From: Rusavskia elegans
Lineage: Eukaryota; Ascomycota; Lecanoromycetes; Teloschistales; Teloschistaceae
Reading direction: 5' to 3'
Length of the DNA stretch: 64,000 nucleotides
Assembly (NCBI GenBank): GCA_011316305.1
Contig: SAUG01000119.1
Coordinates: 62,001 to 126,000 of the forward strand
In this document: positions 55,175 through 64,000 of the stretch, one piece after another
Position numbering within the stretch: position 1 is the first letter of the stretch
Layout of the letters: each line of letters begins with the position of its first letter
The notes under the pieces: generated by a model
The model's input: the letters and a program-made list of their open reading frames with translations, nothing else
The model's database searches: none
Told to the model about the DNA's origin: nothing
Made by a program: the position numbers and the translations under genes

Positions 55175-56937
55175 GAGTATTTGCAGTAACTTATCATAGT
55201 TACCTTTCGAAGCTTCTGGACGAGGTAGCATTAAGCTACACTACATCGTTGTAGAACTCAACATGAAGTAGCCTTTCTAGGAGAACTGGCGTTCATACAA
55301 CGCTCTCGAAAACAAACATTGCATTCCGGAGCCTACCGGCCTACCTACGTTTGACGAGAGAAGAAAGCAAGAACAACGACAAAACCAAAAGCAACAGCAG
55401 CAGAAGCAGAATCTTGCTTGTTTAAGCTATATTGCCGGCAGCCATACATTGAGATTCCCCCAACTGACCCGCGTACAGAATTCTCGAGGATGTACTTCGA
55501 CTTATCACTGCCGGGTGTCCGAATTCTCCCTTTACTTCGTCGCCTACCAAGTTTGGTTTCAATTAGGCAAGAAACTTCTCGTCGTCGATCAAGTACCGCA
55601 CATGCTCCTGGCAAAAGACCGCAGCTTTAGGCTTCTTCCGATTATATCTGTTTGGCCATCATGTCATTCCCCTCCGTGCTGCACAGATTCACTGCGAAGT
55701 TAATTTACCCACTTTGTCTTTTATTTTCTTACATTTTGTCACCTACTTCTTCCTCATCGTCTGCTCTTGAACTATCTACTATGCCTTCTGTTTGCACACT
55801 GTTCGTCTCCCCCCGTCACTGTCAATCTACATGAACCGCCTGTGGACTATCTATCGTCTTCTCTCACAATTAGTCAACGAAGTTTACCTACATACCGTCT
55901 ATGATCTTCTATAAACATCGATCTGCGTGAATGATCTGCGAACCTTAAAAAGTAAACTATTTTACAAATCACGATAAAAGCTTCTCGAGAATTCAACACG
56001 TTCTGAATTAACTATTCGATTACTTTTTCTGGTGTTCGACGCTGTTTCCCTGTGGTCAACCCTCCACAGGTGCTCTTTTTACGTCCTATTTACAGTGCCT
56101 GCAAAGAAATAGACGCCCAAATGCAGGCCGAGGATCAGGAATCCATTTCAGGGAATTCCATTTCTCCATTCCTCAAATCCAATACTTCTCTTTAGCGTAC
56201 TAGACAAGACGCCCTCCAATTTAACGTCCCCGTCTTTTACTAGCTAGAGTAGGGATGGTCCACTGTTCTGCGGGGTTTCCAACTCCGAAAAATAGCAGGT
56301 GTGGACGATCGTCACTTCAGTAGACACTGATAGACCTACAGAGTTTGCAAGTCAATTACATACGCCGAGAGTTGGACCGTCTACACTTCAACCAGCCGAA
56401 AAATGATAATGGTAGGATTCTAACGTACGTGGAGGTACGGATCCGATGTCCCCTGGGCCACTCGTATCCATATATTTCCTTCAACACAGCTCGGTCCACA
56501 CCCAAGGCAGTCTTTCTGCCCGTGCTCGCATTCAAGTTGTTGTTATCTGGAGCTGGGTGTACCCCAACGGTACGGTATCCTTTCTCAATACCGAATACTG
56601 AACTAACAGAAATGCTGACCGTCTCTGCTCATTAGATATCGACTTCAACGACAAATGGAAGAGTCCGAATGAACTAGCACAGGAAGAGTCCGAGTGGACT
56701 GTCACATGTTTTGTTAAATCTCTGAAATCCCTGGTTTCAATGGCAAATATCTTTCATCAACAAACCGTCCGGGAGGAGCTGCTTCATAGCCGTTTTGAGT
56801 TGTGAGTCCATACGAATAGCTACAGCGAAAGCACTCGCCCTCAGCATTTCTTTCGGTATATCTGCTATATATACTTTAGCCAAGACCATTTTTGGACTGG
56901 GTAACCCATTCTCCCGCGCTCCTCTTTGCAACCATCT

Positions 56938-57150
56938 ATGAGTCCAGAGAACACCACTGCCGATACAGGTACCAGAACAAGGATGTTACAACCCCAAAGA
57001 TTCTTCGAGGCCACGGCAGGATTGGATGAGGATACGACCGACGACGAAAACGCGCCACCCTTATCGGCTAAGGAGGAATTGAAGTACGCCGAGGTACTCT
57101 CCTATAAACTGCAGAAGGCTTTGAAAGCGATCCCAACACCTTTAACATGA
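56938..57150 (+). pseudogene. unknown protein fragment with LDED-x2-DDE motif, copy 2
   Basis: From the ATG at 56938 the frame reads MSPENTTADTGTRTRMLQPQ, RFFEATAGLDEDTTDDENAP, KEELKYAEVLSYKLQKALKA to a stop. It is the diverged partner of 43.94-44.10 kb. It looks like a complete first exon or a short ORF of 70 codons. Confidence 0.45.
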
Positions 57151-57416
57151 TATCCAATAATAGGAATATCCGCCTTAGCATGACCACTTATCAGCAAGCT
57201 GCTCTCATCGACCAGTAGAAGACTATAACGAAGCTGCTGTACCCTGCGTATCTCGATACCGTCCAGTCACTTCATTGATTTTATTTCTAAGTTCAAACAT
57301 TGTTCAATCTCACAACACCATCCTTTGAATTCGTCAACCCCATTACTACCAAACCCTTCGCCTTAATCCTCCATCAATATTACCTACAAATCAACATCTT
57401 GTCCTTTATATCAACG

Positions 57417-57725
57417 ATGGCAAATCCCAATATGCCTCCCCTGCTTACAGCACCATTGATCGGTCGTGACGGCGATCACGTAGGCCATACCTACATTTCA
57501 CATCAACAAGCCGAACGGATTGCCATTAATAACGACAACCATCATGCCTTGTCCGCTCTCCCTATGTATTATCCACCTCCAGCAATTCACCACGTGCCTT
57601 CCACCGACGAAATCATCAAGCAAGGAGCGGAACAACGTCGGATCAAGCAACCCGAACAGATTAGGCAAATCATCCACGAGAATATCGCTGAGGCGACTCA
57701 GGAACCCATTCGCTCAGAGGGTTAG
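57417..57725 (+). CDS. small hypothetical protein (about 102 residues)
   Basis: From the ATG at 57417: MANPNMPPLLTAPLIGRDGD, HVGHTYISHQQAERIAINND, then a His/Pro stretch and a Glu/Gln-rich helical end (GAEQRRIKQPEQIRQIIHEN). The frame is uninterrupted with a plausible start context (ATCAACGATGG). No signal peptide, no known domain. It is the most gene-like ORF of the degraded tract, but may also be a first exon. Its stop overlaps a short TTAGGG-like sequence. Confidence 0.4.
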   Translation: MANPNMPPLLTAPLIGRDGDHVGHTYISHQQAERIAINNDNHHALSALPMYYPPPAIHHVPSTDEIIKQGAEQRRIKQPEQIRQIIHENIAEATQEPIRSEG

Positions 57726-57731
57726 GGTTAG
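57718..57731 (+). repeat. two-unit TTAGGG telomere-like sequence
   Basis: AGGGTTAGGGTTAG contains two telomeric repeat units. Two units can arise by chance; there is no longer array. Confidence 0.5.
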
Positions 57732-58264
57732 CAGCTTCATAGATCAAGATACGATTTACAGACGTGATCGAGTCCGCTCTCCATCCCCACTTCGACAGTA
57801 TTATCACTCGTTCTCGCTCCCCTTATCGAAGCTATAGCGGATATAACCATGCTCATTCCACTCCTTTTCACTATCTATACCACTAGACTCTTGCTCAGTA
57901 TATCGACCCTAAATACCACTACCATATCATCACAGCTACCTTGATTGCAATTTTCTATCCCGGGACCCACTAAATTACTTGAGTGGGTCCAGACTGATGC
58001 TGAGCTCCTATACCAGCCTTATCACTTTCAATCAGTTGGGGTCGTAATGCTTCGTCCGAGTACCACACTCAGATGTGTTCCTTCAATACTATATTTGAAG
58101 ACTTCGCATGCTGATATGGAAGTCTCAAAGTGCCTTCCGCAAGCAAGTTATAACGGATAACTTGTATATCGGTTGATAACTACTATCTATACAATCGGGC
58201 CCCTGCTCACAGCACTTCGCCGCCAGATCGTTACAGACTGAATGCTGGGCCCGCGATAAGGTGG

Positions 58265-58932
58265 TCGGAGGAAAAGCTCTGGCCAGAGATATGCCTTGTT
58301 TACCCATCTACCACTTCCTTGGGATCCCCTCTCGCCTATTGATTATCAAGAAATGGGTTGAGTTGTTTCGTGCATACCAATTCGGACATCCGAAATGAGA
58401 TTCGCAGTATCAGTTCATCGTCGCTTTCCGAGCGGAAGATTCACCATGTGAGGGCAGCCTGTCCAACGGGATCAAAGAATACATCGAATCGATACACTGA
58501 TTCAATCGGTTTGCCCAACCAAGATCCGGACACAATACTTCCGGGGGAAAACCCCTTACGCCTGTAGCCTATCCGGCGTGATGCAGCACGGCCTGGATAT
58601 ATTCTGACCTCTGTTTGATGAAGCACCAGCTTGTTTACAGCAACTGACCGTCCTGTTCGCCATGGGCGTCTTCCAAATACGCACGTATAATAGGTAATGA
58701 TTACGATAATGAGTACACTTATGACGAGATGAAAGAACCCCTCGATTGCCTCCACTCAATTAAACCACTACGGCCTTTAGCATACCGTCTGACACCGCTT
58801 ACGATAGAGAATCCACTGGATCTCAGGCGCAGGATTCCTCGAATGATTGACCCAGCCACATGCATCCCGGACCTCATCCGGCTCAAATTAGCAGCAGGTA
58901 CAAGTACATCCCAAAAACGCAGCAACAGATAA
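58265..58932 (+). pseudogene. unknown protein fragments
   Basis: Near 58,265-58,390 one frame reads GGKALARDMPCLPIYHFLGI, PSRLLIIKKWVELFRAYQFG. From the 58,729 region another reads MKEPLDCLHSIKPLRPLAYR, LTPLTIENPLDLRRRIPRMI. Both are protein-like and uninterrupted for 40-65 residues. They cannot be joined with confidence and resemble no family I know. Confidence 0.3.
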
Positions 58933-59559
58933 CAGCCAGAATTCGCAGTCGTCCTTCGGTCTCGTGGAAGCGGATAGAAACCGGAGCCTTGAGGAAACCT
59001 GTAAGAAATGGACGGGACGGAAAAGTTGCACGGTACGTCGCTACGTAGAGACTTGGCATAAGAGGTGCAAGATATCTGCCTGTTAGGATTAGTGATCGTC
59101 CAAAAGGATCGATGAAGAGGTGAAAGAGAACCTTGTCGTAGTGTAAAAGCATGTCAATGAGGAGCAAAAAAAAGCAAGAGGGAACAAGGCAGAGCTCGAA
59201 GGGCGTTATGCACGAACTTCGCTGTTTCCGGGAATGAGAGATCCTTCAGAGCCGATGGGAGTCGGTACTTACCATCCTTCTGTCGATAGCGGTAAGGGCT
59301 AGCGCTTAGTTGCCTTACTTTTGCGTAAGGTATTGAGCGCCTTCCAAGCGGGGGATATTTATCTAAGAGCAATAATACCTTGACGGGCTGTAAAATGTCG
59401 GATACCTGGTCTTGATGGTTTAGGTTAATCTCACCAACACCCTCTCCGTTCCGCTATTCACAACTTTTGCTCTTACTCCCATGGCTGCCTTTACCGCAGA
59501 GTTGTCTCTGTTACTATTATCTTCTCTTACCATTACCTTATTGTAACAATACGATCCCT

Positions 59560-59829
59560 CTCGTCGAAATCTTTATCAATCAGCATGCCATAGGAGTAAC
59601 GGGATGTCAGATTGGAATTGGTATTTATGACGATTGGTGGTGGAACAGTTGGTTGGTAGATAGAATGACTCGAGGAATGTATGTTGTAAAAGATGTCGAC
59701 GATTTCTGGAAATCTTTTTATTCAGTATTCATAACCAACCAGCCTTTCCGCCGTTCTGGAATTGAAATAACGGTGGTACGGAAGAAAGGCTTTTATAGAC
59801 TCAGAGAAGCACGGGTACTTCGGGTCTAG
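59560..59829 (+). pseudogene. unknown protein fragment at the right end of the degraded tract
   Basis: Reads IFINQHAIGVTGCQIGIGIY, DDWWWNSWLVDRMTRGMYVV, KDVDDFWKSFYSVFITNQPF to a stop at 59829. There is no ATG at the start of the open frame (it opens with TTG), so an upstream exon is needed. No family recognised. Confidence 0.35.
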
Positions 59830-59977
59830 ACAGCGGCTTTGAACAATTTCTGAAACTGAATTTCGCGACGCGATATATGGCAACCAAAGCTTGAGAACTA
59901 AAGAGATCCACTCTATTACAAACCCACCTCCTTCCCGACCTGCCCAAGTCGACCCCGTCCCCCGCCCCCCGCCCCAT

Positions 59978-61768
59978 CTACCTCTCTCTCGGCCTCCTCC
60001 TCCTCATACCAACCCTACACCCCACCGGCTTCCGCAAAAACCCCTCCCTCGTCTCCAACTCCCCACTCTCTCGCAACTCGAATTCAAACCCCTTCACAAC
60101 CGTACCCACAATCATGGCCAGCTCCATCTCCGCCACATTCCGCCCTACACAAGCCCTCGGGCCTACACTAAACGGTACGAAAGCCGCCTTTTGGGCCTCT
60201 GTAATGGTACCGGGAGCCCAGCGGGAGGGGTTGAATGCTTCGGCGTCGGGACCCCAGATGGAGGGCGCGTGGTGCATTGTATAAGTGGGGACGGAGAGGA
60301 CGGTGGAGGGTGGGAAGTGGTGGGATCTAATGGTGACGCCGGGCCCGGAAGGAACAACGCGCGGGAGGCCGAGGGAGGAGGTGGAGTGAATACGGAGGGT
60401 TTCGTTGCTGGTGGGTGTCAGTGGGACGATTCAGGACAATCCTAGTCTTCAGTATAGTGTACGTACATAACCATGTGCAAACTAAATGAAGGTCAGCCTT
60501 TGATCCCGGTCGATATGATTTTCCTGTGTCGGAACTTACTACGGTAATTCTCTGACGGTGTCAAAACTTGGAACATCCACATCATCCGGTACCACCGTAT
60601 CGATCTCCTTCTGTAGCTTCTCCATAACCCCCGCCGTCCTCGTACACCAATATAACAGCGCACAGAGGGTGTTGCTCGTCGTATCACTCCCCGCGATCAA
60701 CTGTCCCAAAGCCTCGGCCGTCAACTCCGCTCTGCCCAAACTCTCTCCGTTTTCATCCTTGGCCTCCATCAACCTTGCCAGCAGATCGTTCCGTTGTGGC
60801 ATCCCCTTCTCTTGCGCCTCCAGCCGTTCATTGACCCGCGCCACGGCGATTCCAGCTAGGTTCTCGACGGCTTTGAGGCCGTTGCGGAAGAAAGGATCGG
60901 GGAGGTATTTGGCATAGGGTTTCAGGCCGGGGAGACAGCCGAGAGTGGCGGAGACCTCGCCGCGCCGATTGAGGACTTCGATGGCGGGGGCGTAAGTGGG
61001 AGGACTGGAAGGGGTGAGGCGGACTTTGGCGATATCGCGGCCTCTGGATAGCATACCGAAGGGAGTACCGAAGGCCTGTTATGGCTCGTGAGCAACGCGC
61101 TGAGCGGGCGCTGGCAGATTCCGTTCTGCGTACCAGGTCCCCAATGATGTCAAAGGCTGTATAATTGAACCAGTGCAAAGCATCCATGTCGGCATAATCC
61201 TCTCCTGCCTCTGTGGCCTTGTCTGAAAGGTGGTTCCACTGCTTGACCAGCTCTTTCAAGTTGTTGGTGATGTATTGCTCAAACTGGGAGATGGACTTGG
61301 CGCTGAAGGTATGGGAGACGGCCTTGCGTTTGCGCGTGTGTTCCGCTCGATTTCGGGTGCTGAACAGGTTGCGGGAGATGGAGACGAAGGCTTCGTAGTA
61401 GTTGCTGTTGCACGTATAAATCGGTCAGGCATTGACCAGGAAGCGGGACGAGTGGTGTGGCAGCAGTTGGCATACCTCTTGGTCCATCCACCGGAGTGGG
61501 AATATACCACGGGAATCGCATTCGGATCGGCTATGGAGACATGATTCGGCTGGATGCGGAGCAAAGGTCCATACTTCTTGTGGGCGGCATCGACGGCGAG
61601 GTAACGTCGCCCTCGTCTGGACTGATACAGAAGCCACCAGTTGGAGAAGCGAGCCAGGGGCGGTCCGGGAACATCACGCAGCGATCGATTGCGTAGGAAT
61701 GGCAAGAGGTAGAAGAGCAACGGCAGGACTAATAGCAAATACGGCGAAAAGAAAGAGAGGAGAAGCAT
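59978..61768 (-). CDS. CYP53: cytochrome P450, CYP53 family (benzoate 4-monooxygenase type)
   Basis: Five exons, 61768-61476, 61404-61134, 61075-60543, 60481-60467 and 60407-59978, giving 513 residues; the fourth exon is only 15 nt. Landmarks: an N-terminal membrane anchor (FFSPYLLLVLPLLFYLLPFL) followed by the Pro-rich hinge VPGPPLARFSNWWLL, the C-helix region RAEHTRKRKAVSHTFSAKSI, the I helix AGSDTTSNT, the ExxR motif in NETLRIHSTSSLGLPR, FNPSRW, and the heme loop FVPFSVGPRACVGRN with the cysteine ligand. The end REGFLRKPVGCRVG is characteristic of CYP53. Enzymes of this family para-hydroxylate benzoate in the endoplasmic reticulum, feeding the protocatechuate branch of the beta-ketoadipate route. 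Splice phases all close. Assignment is from memory of family sequences. Confidence 0.9.
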
Positions 61769-62114
61769 TTGGTGTTCGTGGACCTAAGAGTCCCGCTGTT
61801 GAACTCCAGTTTGCCCGTTGTCGGAAGTGGACAGACGACCGACTCCAGGAGGGCACATTTTCCTCTTCTTGCTGGAGCCATTACCCCTCAAGTAATGATG
61901 TATGTGGTGTGTAGACGTACGTGCAGCTGCAGGCGGATGCAGTCGGGAGGTGCGTGGGGGAAAGCGAGAAGGTCGACTCGTTGATACTGTACGACCGAAA
62001 AGGGGTCATCACCAAATCAGGCCACAAGCTCATTCATCATACAACATATATAGCTCGTAGTCATTCCACCACATCCAGGCATACAACAATCGCTAAAGAG
62101 CACCATTCGAGCAT
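61769..62114. promoter_or_regulatory. upstream region of the CYP53 gene / 3' flank of the permease
   Basis: 346 bp between the permease stop codon and the P450 start codon, both genes on the minus strand. It must hold the P450 promoter and the permease terminator. No named site recognised. Confidence 0.5.
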
Positions 62115-64000
62115 CTAGGCCATTCTCCTTGCCTTGTCCATTGCGAGCCCATCATCATCCCTCGTGGAGCTTCCACTACTTGACTCCTCGCCATCGTGAG
62201 GCACCCCGTCGATCGCTGCCTCGCCTCGACCCAGCATTTGGTGCTCGATATTAACCCTGCATGTGTCAGTAGGGAGGTGAGGAACCCAGTCGATACAACC
62301 ACACACTTGGGCCCTTTGAACCACGTCCGCGCACTCACGAGCCACCAGACGATAATGAATATCATCGGTCCCCCATACACCAGGCACGTCCAATTCATCC
62401 CAGCAGCACTATCCCGCATCAGCAACATGAACAACACATGGTATTGGTGCCACTTACTTGAGACCACTTCCCGTCACACTTGGGAGCATCAAGATCGGCA
62501 CCATCAACAGCACAAAAGCACATGCCATGGCTCCAATCGGCCGGCTGGCTCGTCCGAGATTCCACGGTCCAGGTCGGAACCGGTCCCCCACAAGGAACAC
62601 TCGGATGAAGATGGGAATGGTGAAGGCGACGAACGCCGCCACCGCTCCGATGGAGAACAGAGCCCCCGCCGCAAGCTCTCCGCCCAAGATCAGGATGGTC
62701 ATGGCGATGCCCACCATGGTGTTGAACCACACCGCGTTGACTGGCGTCCGTGTGTAGCGGTTCACTCGTTTGGTAATGGTCGACAATGGTCCGAAGCAGT
62801 CGTCACGGGAGTAGGCGAAGGTGACTCGAGATGCGGCAACCTAATATCACCTTTAGCCATATGTCTCGATCAAAGAAATGCGCCTGTACTTACCATGCAA
62901 CCTTGGCCCATCGAGAAGGCGCACATGATGGTTAGAGCGAGGATGGCCAAGGTGACCTTCTGCGGCAAGACCTGTAAGAGATACGCAGCGTACGGCTGGC
63001 CGAGCTCCGATTCCAGGGCAGCATCGATATCGACAACGGTGTATGCGACGACGAGTTGCAGGAACCAGCCAAACAGTCCACCTACGCCGCTGGTGAGCAC
63101 AATGGCCCGAGGCGAGGCGATGTTGGCGTTGGAACATTCCTCGCTCAAATGGAACGGAGCATCGTAGCCACTGGGAGCATTTTAGCTAAGGGTGACTCCA
63201 AAAAGCCGGATCTTTATCATCATACCTCATGGTCCAGATGACCGCAACGAACGACATCAGCAGAGCCACTCCATTGGGGAAGCTTGTCCCCTCGTAGAAA
63301 TTCCCCCACACTTCACTCGCTGGGTTGAACTTCGGCATCCCTTGATCTCCCCTGTTTGTCGCCGCGGGTATCGTAATGATGACGATGAACAGGGCGACGA
63401 TGTTGAAGGTCGACCCGATCGAATTGAAATTGGCAATCCATTTGGTGGGCATGCTGCTGATGAACGATTGGATGACCATGAGGAACACGGTCAAGAGCAA
63501 GACCTGATAATTCTGCGGGACAAAGCCCGGATTCGTAATGGAAGCGGCGGCGAGGATCATGGCAGCCATGCCGTAGTCGACGGACGGTGCCGCCGTGATC
63601 TGGACCAGCCAATTCGACCATCCGGTGATCCCTACGACGATTCAGCGATGGTCATGCCTTCGCTGTACCTGGAGGAGCTAACAAGCCGCCAAAGGACCCC
63701 ATCCGGGCGGCGCGAGGACTGCCGCAGCATAGTATAGTCCTCCACTCGTAGGCATTGCGGAGCACAGTTCGGCCATGCTCATGGCGACGCATTGGATGAA
63801 GACCATTGCGATGAGCCAGCCCCATGTCATGCCCGGGGTTCCGGCGTATCCCATGCCCTGGGCGTAGCGACCATCAGTCCTCTTCGCTCTCGATGTCGAA
63901 GGCTGCCTCCCCGGGCACTCACATAGTAGAGGGTACTGGCGAAGCTAGGCAGAAGACCAAGGACGGCGAAGGAGACGCAGAAGGAGGTCCACAAGCTGAA
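62115..64000 (-). CDS. amino-acid/GABA-type permease (APC superfamily), cut by the window edge
   Basis: Seven visible exons: 64000-63923, 63857-63683, 63631-63226, 63170-62894, 62840-62458, 62408-62307 and 62256-62115. The 5' end lies beyond 64000. Landmarks in order: FSLWTSFCVSFAVLG; MSMAELCSAMPTSGGLYY, the conserved TM3 loop; WITGWSNWLVQITAAPSVDY; SGYDAPFHLSEECSNANIAS, the signature loop of the fungal GABA/choline/amino-acid permease group; then PVNAVWFNTMVGIAMTILIL and the last helices (MNWTCLVYGGPMIFIIVWWL). The tail is short, acidic and Ser-rich. The group (Uga4/Hnm1/Bio5-like) imports amino acids, GABA or related amines at the plasma membrane or vacuole. The substrate cannot be told. 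Splice phases close throughout, so it is probably functional. Confidence 0.9.

Larger units (their letters stand above)
35550..59900. other. 24-kb tract of decayed protein-coding fragments
   Basis: Between two blocks of intact genes lies a tract in which almost no full-length gene can be read, yet protein-like stretches of 40-150 residues occur every 0.5-1.5 kb, all on the plus strand in what I could read. Many end at frameshifts, in-frame stops or missing ATGs; some begin directly behind acceptor-like sites, so they may be exons. Base composition is ordinary and CpA is present, so RIP is not the cause except in small patches. The recognisable pieces are listed separately. The remaining sequence (for example 38.2-38.8, 45.0-45.9, 50.8-52.0 and 55.2-56.9 kb) shows nothing I can name. 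Confidence 0.6.

Noticed and set aside
35550..59900. Interpretation of the graveyard as a large integrated mobile element with its own integrase or polymerase
   Set aside because: I found no reverse transcriptase, integrase, tyrosine recombinase, helicase or polymerase motif and no terminal repeats bounding the tract, so this cannot be supported.
1..64000. CRISPR arrays, bacterial operons, ribosome binding sites, tRNA and rRNA genes
   Set aside because: Nothing of the kind was seen. The DNA is eukaryotic with spliced genes, and no box A/box B pair or rRNA-like stretch was found by eye; a tRNA scan would be needed to exclude single tRNA genes.

Overview
The window is nuclear DNA of a filamentous ascomycete (Pezizomycotina). 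The evidence is short GT-AG introns (mostly 40-120 bp) with CTAAC/CTGAC-type branch sites, fungal housekeeping proteins (LSM2, KHA1, PSO2/SNM1, RPE1), fungal secreted and transport families (S10 carboxypeptidase, CYP53 P450, sugar and amino-acid permeases), and a DNA transposon with the CpA-to-TpA signature of repeat-induced point mutation (RIP). The class within the subphylum cannot be fixed from the sequence alone. All reading was by eye; no alignment or database search was run.

Layout. 0-3.1 kb: gene-poor margin with a 2.34-kb Fot1/pogo-type element, TA-flanked, with a perfect 64-bp terminal inverted repeat and a RIP-saturated interior. 3.3-4.9 kb: a broken F-box/LRR-like gene. 6.5-8.6 kb: a complete secreted serine carboxypeptidase in eight exons. 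9.1-9.6 kb: a 286-bp MITE-like element next to a three-copy tandem repeat that is also present once near the left end. 10.4-11.0 kb: a small secreted four-cysteine protein. 12.9-34.6 kb: ordinary gene-dense euchromatin with intact, spliced genes: a single-TM surface protein; a thioredoxin-fold protein with an acidic tail, divergent from LSM2; a second cysteine-rich TM surface protein; KHA1; PSO2/SNM1; RPE1, divergent from a long methyltransferase-domain protein; a small DUF1115-type protein; and an MFS sugar porter.

35.5-59.9 kb is a 24-kb tract with almost no intact gene. It is not RIP-bleached. All fragments I could read are on the plus strand: a RING-like zinc-finger piece, a P-loop AAA+ ATPase with two in-frame stops, a SAP-like helix pair, acidic and coiled-coil segments, an MFS C-terminal piece, and many protein-like but unrecognised stretches. 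At least three motifs occur twice about 12-14 kb apart, which points to an old duplication or a decayed multigene family. The genes on both sides are intact, so the decay is local.

59.98-64 kb returns to intact genes on the minus strand: a CYP53 (benzoate 4-hydroxylase type) P450 with a 15-nt microexon, and an amino-acid/GABA-type permease cut by the right edge.

Functionally the window mixes housekeeping (RNA decay/splicing, K+ homeostasis, crosslink repair, pentose phosphate pathway) with environment-facing accessory functions (secreted peptidase, small secreted protein, surface proteins, sugar and amino-acid uptake, aromatic oxidation).
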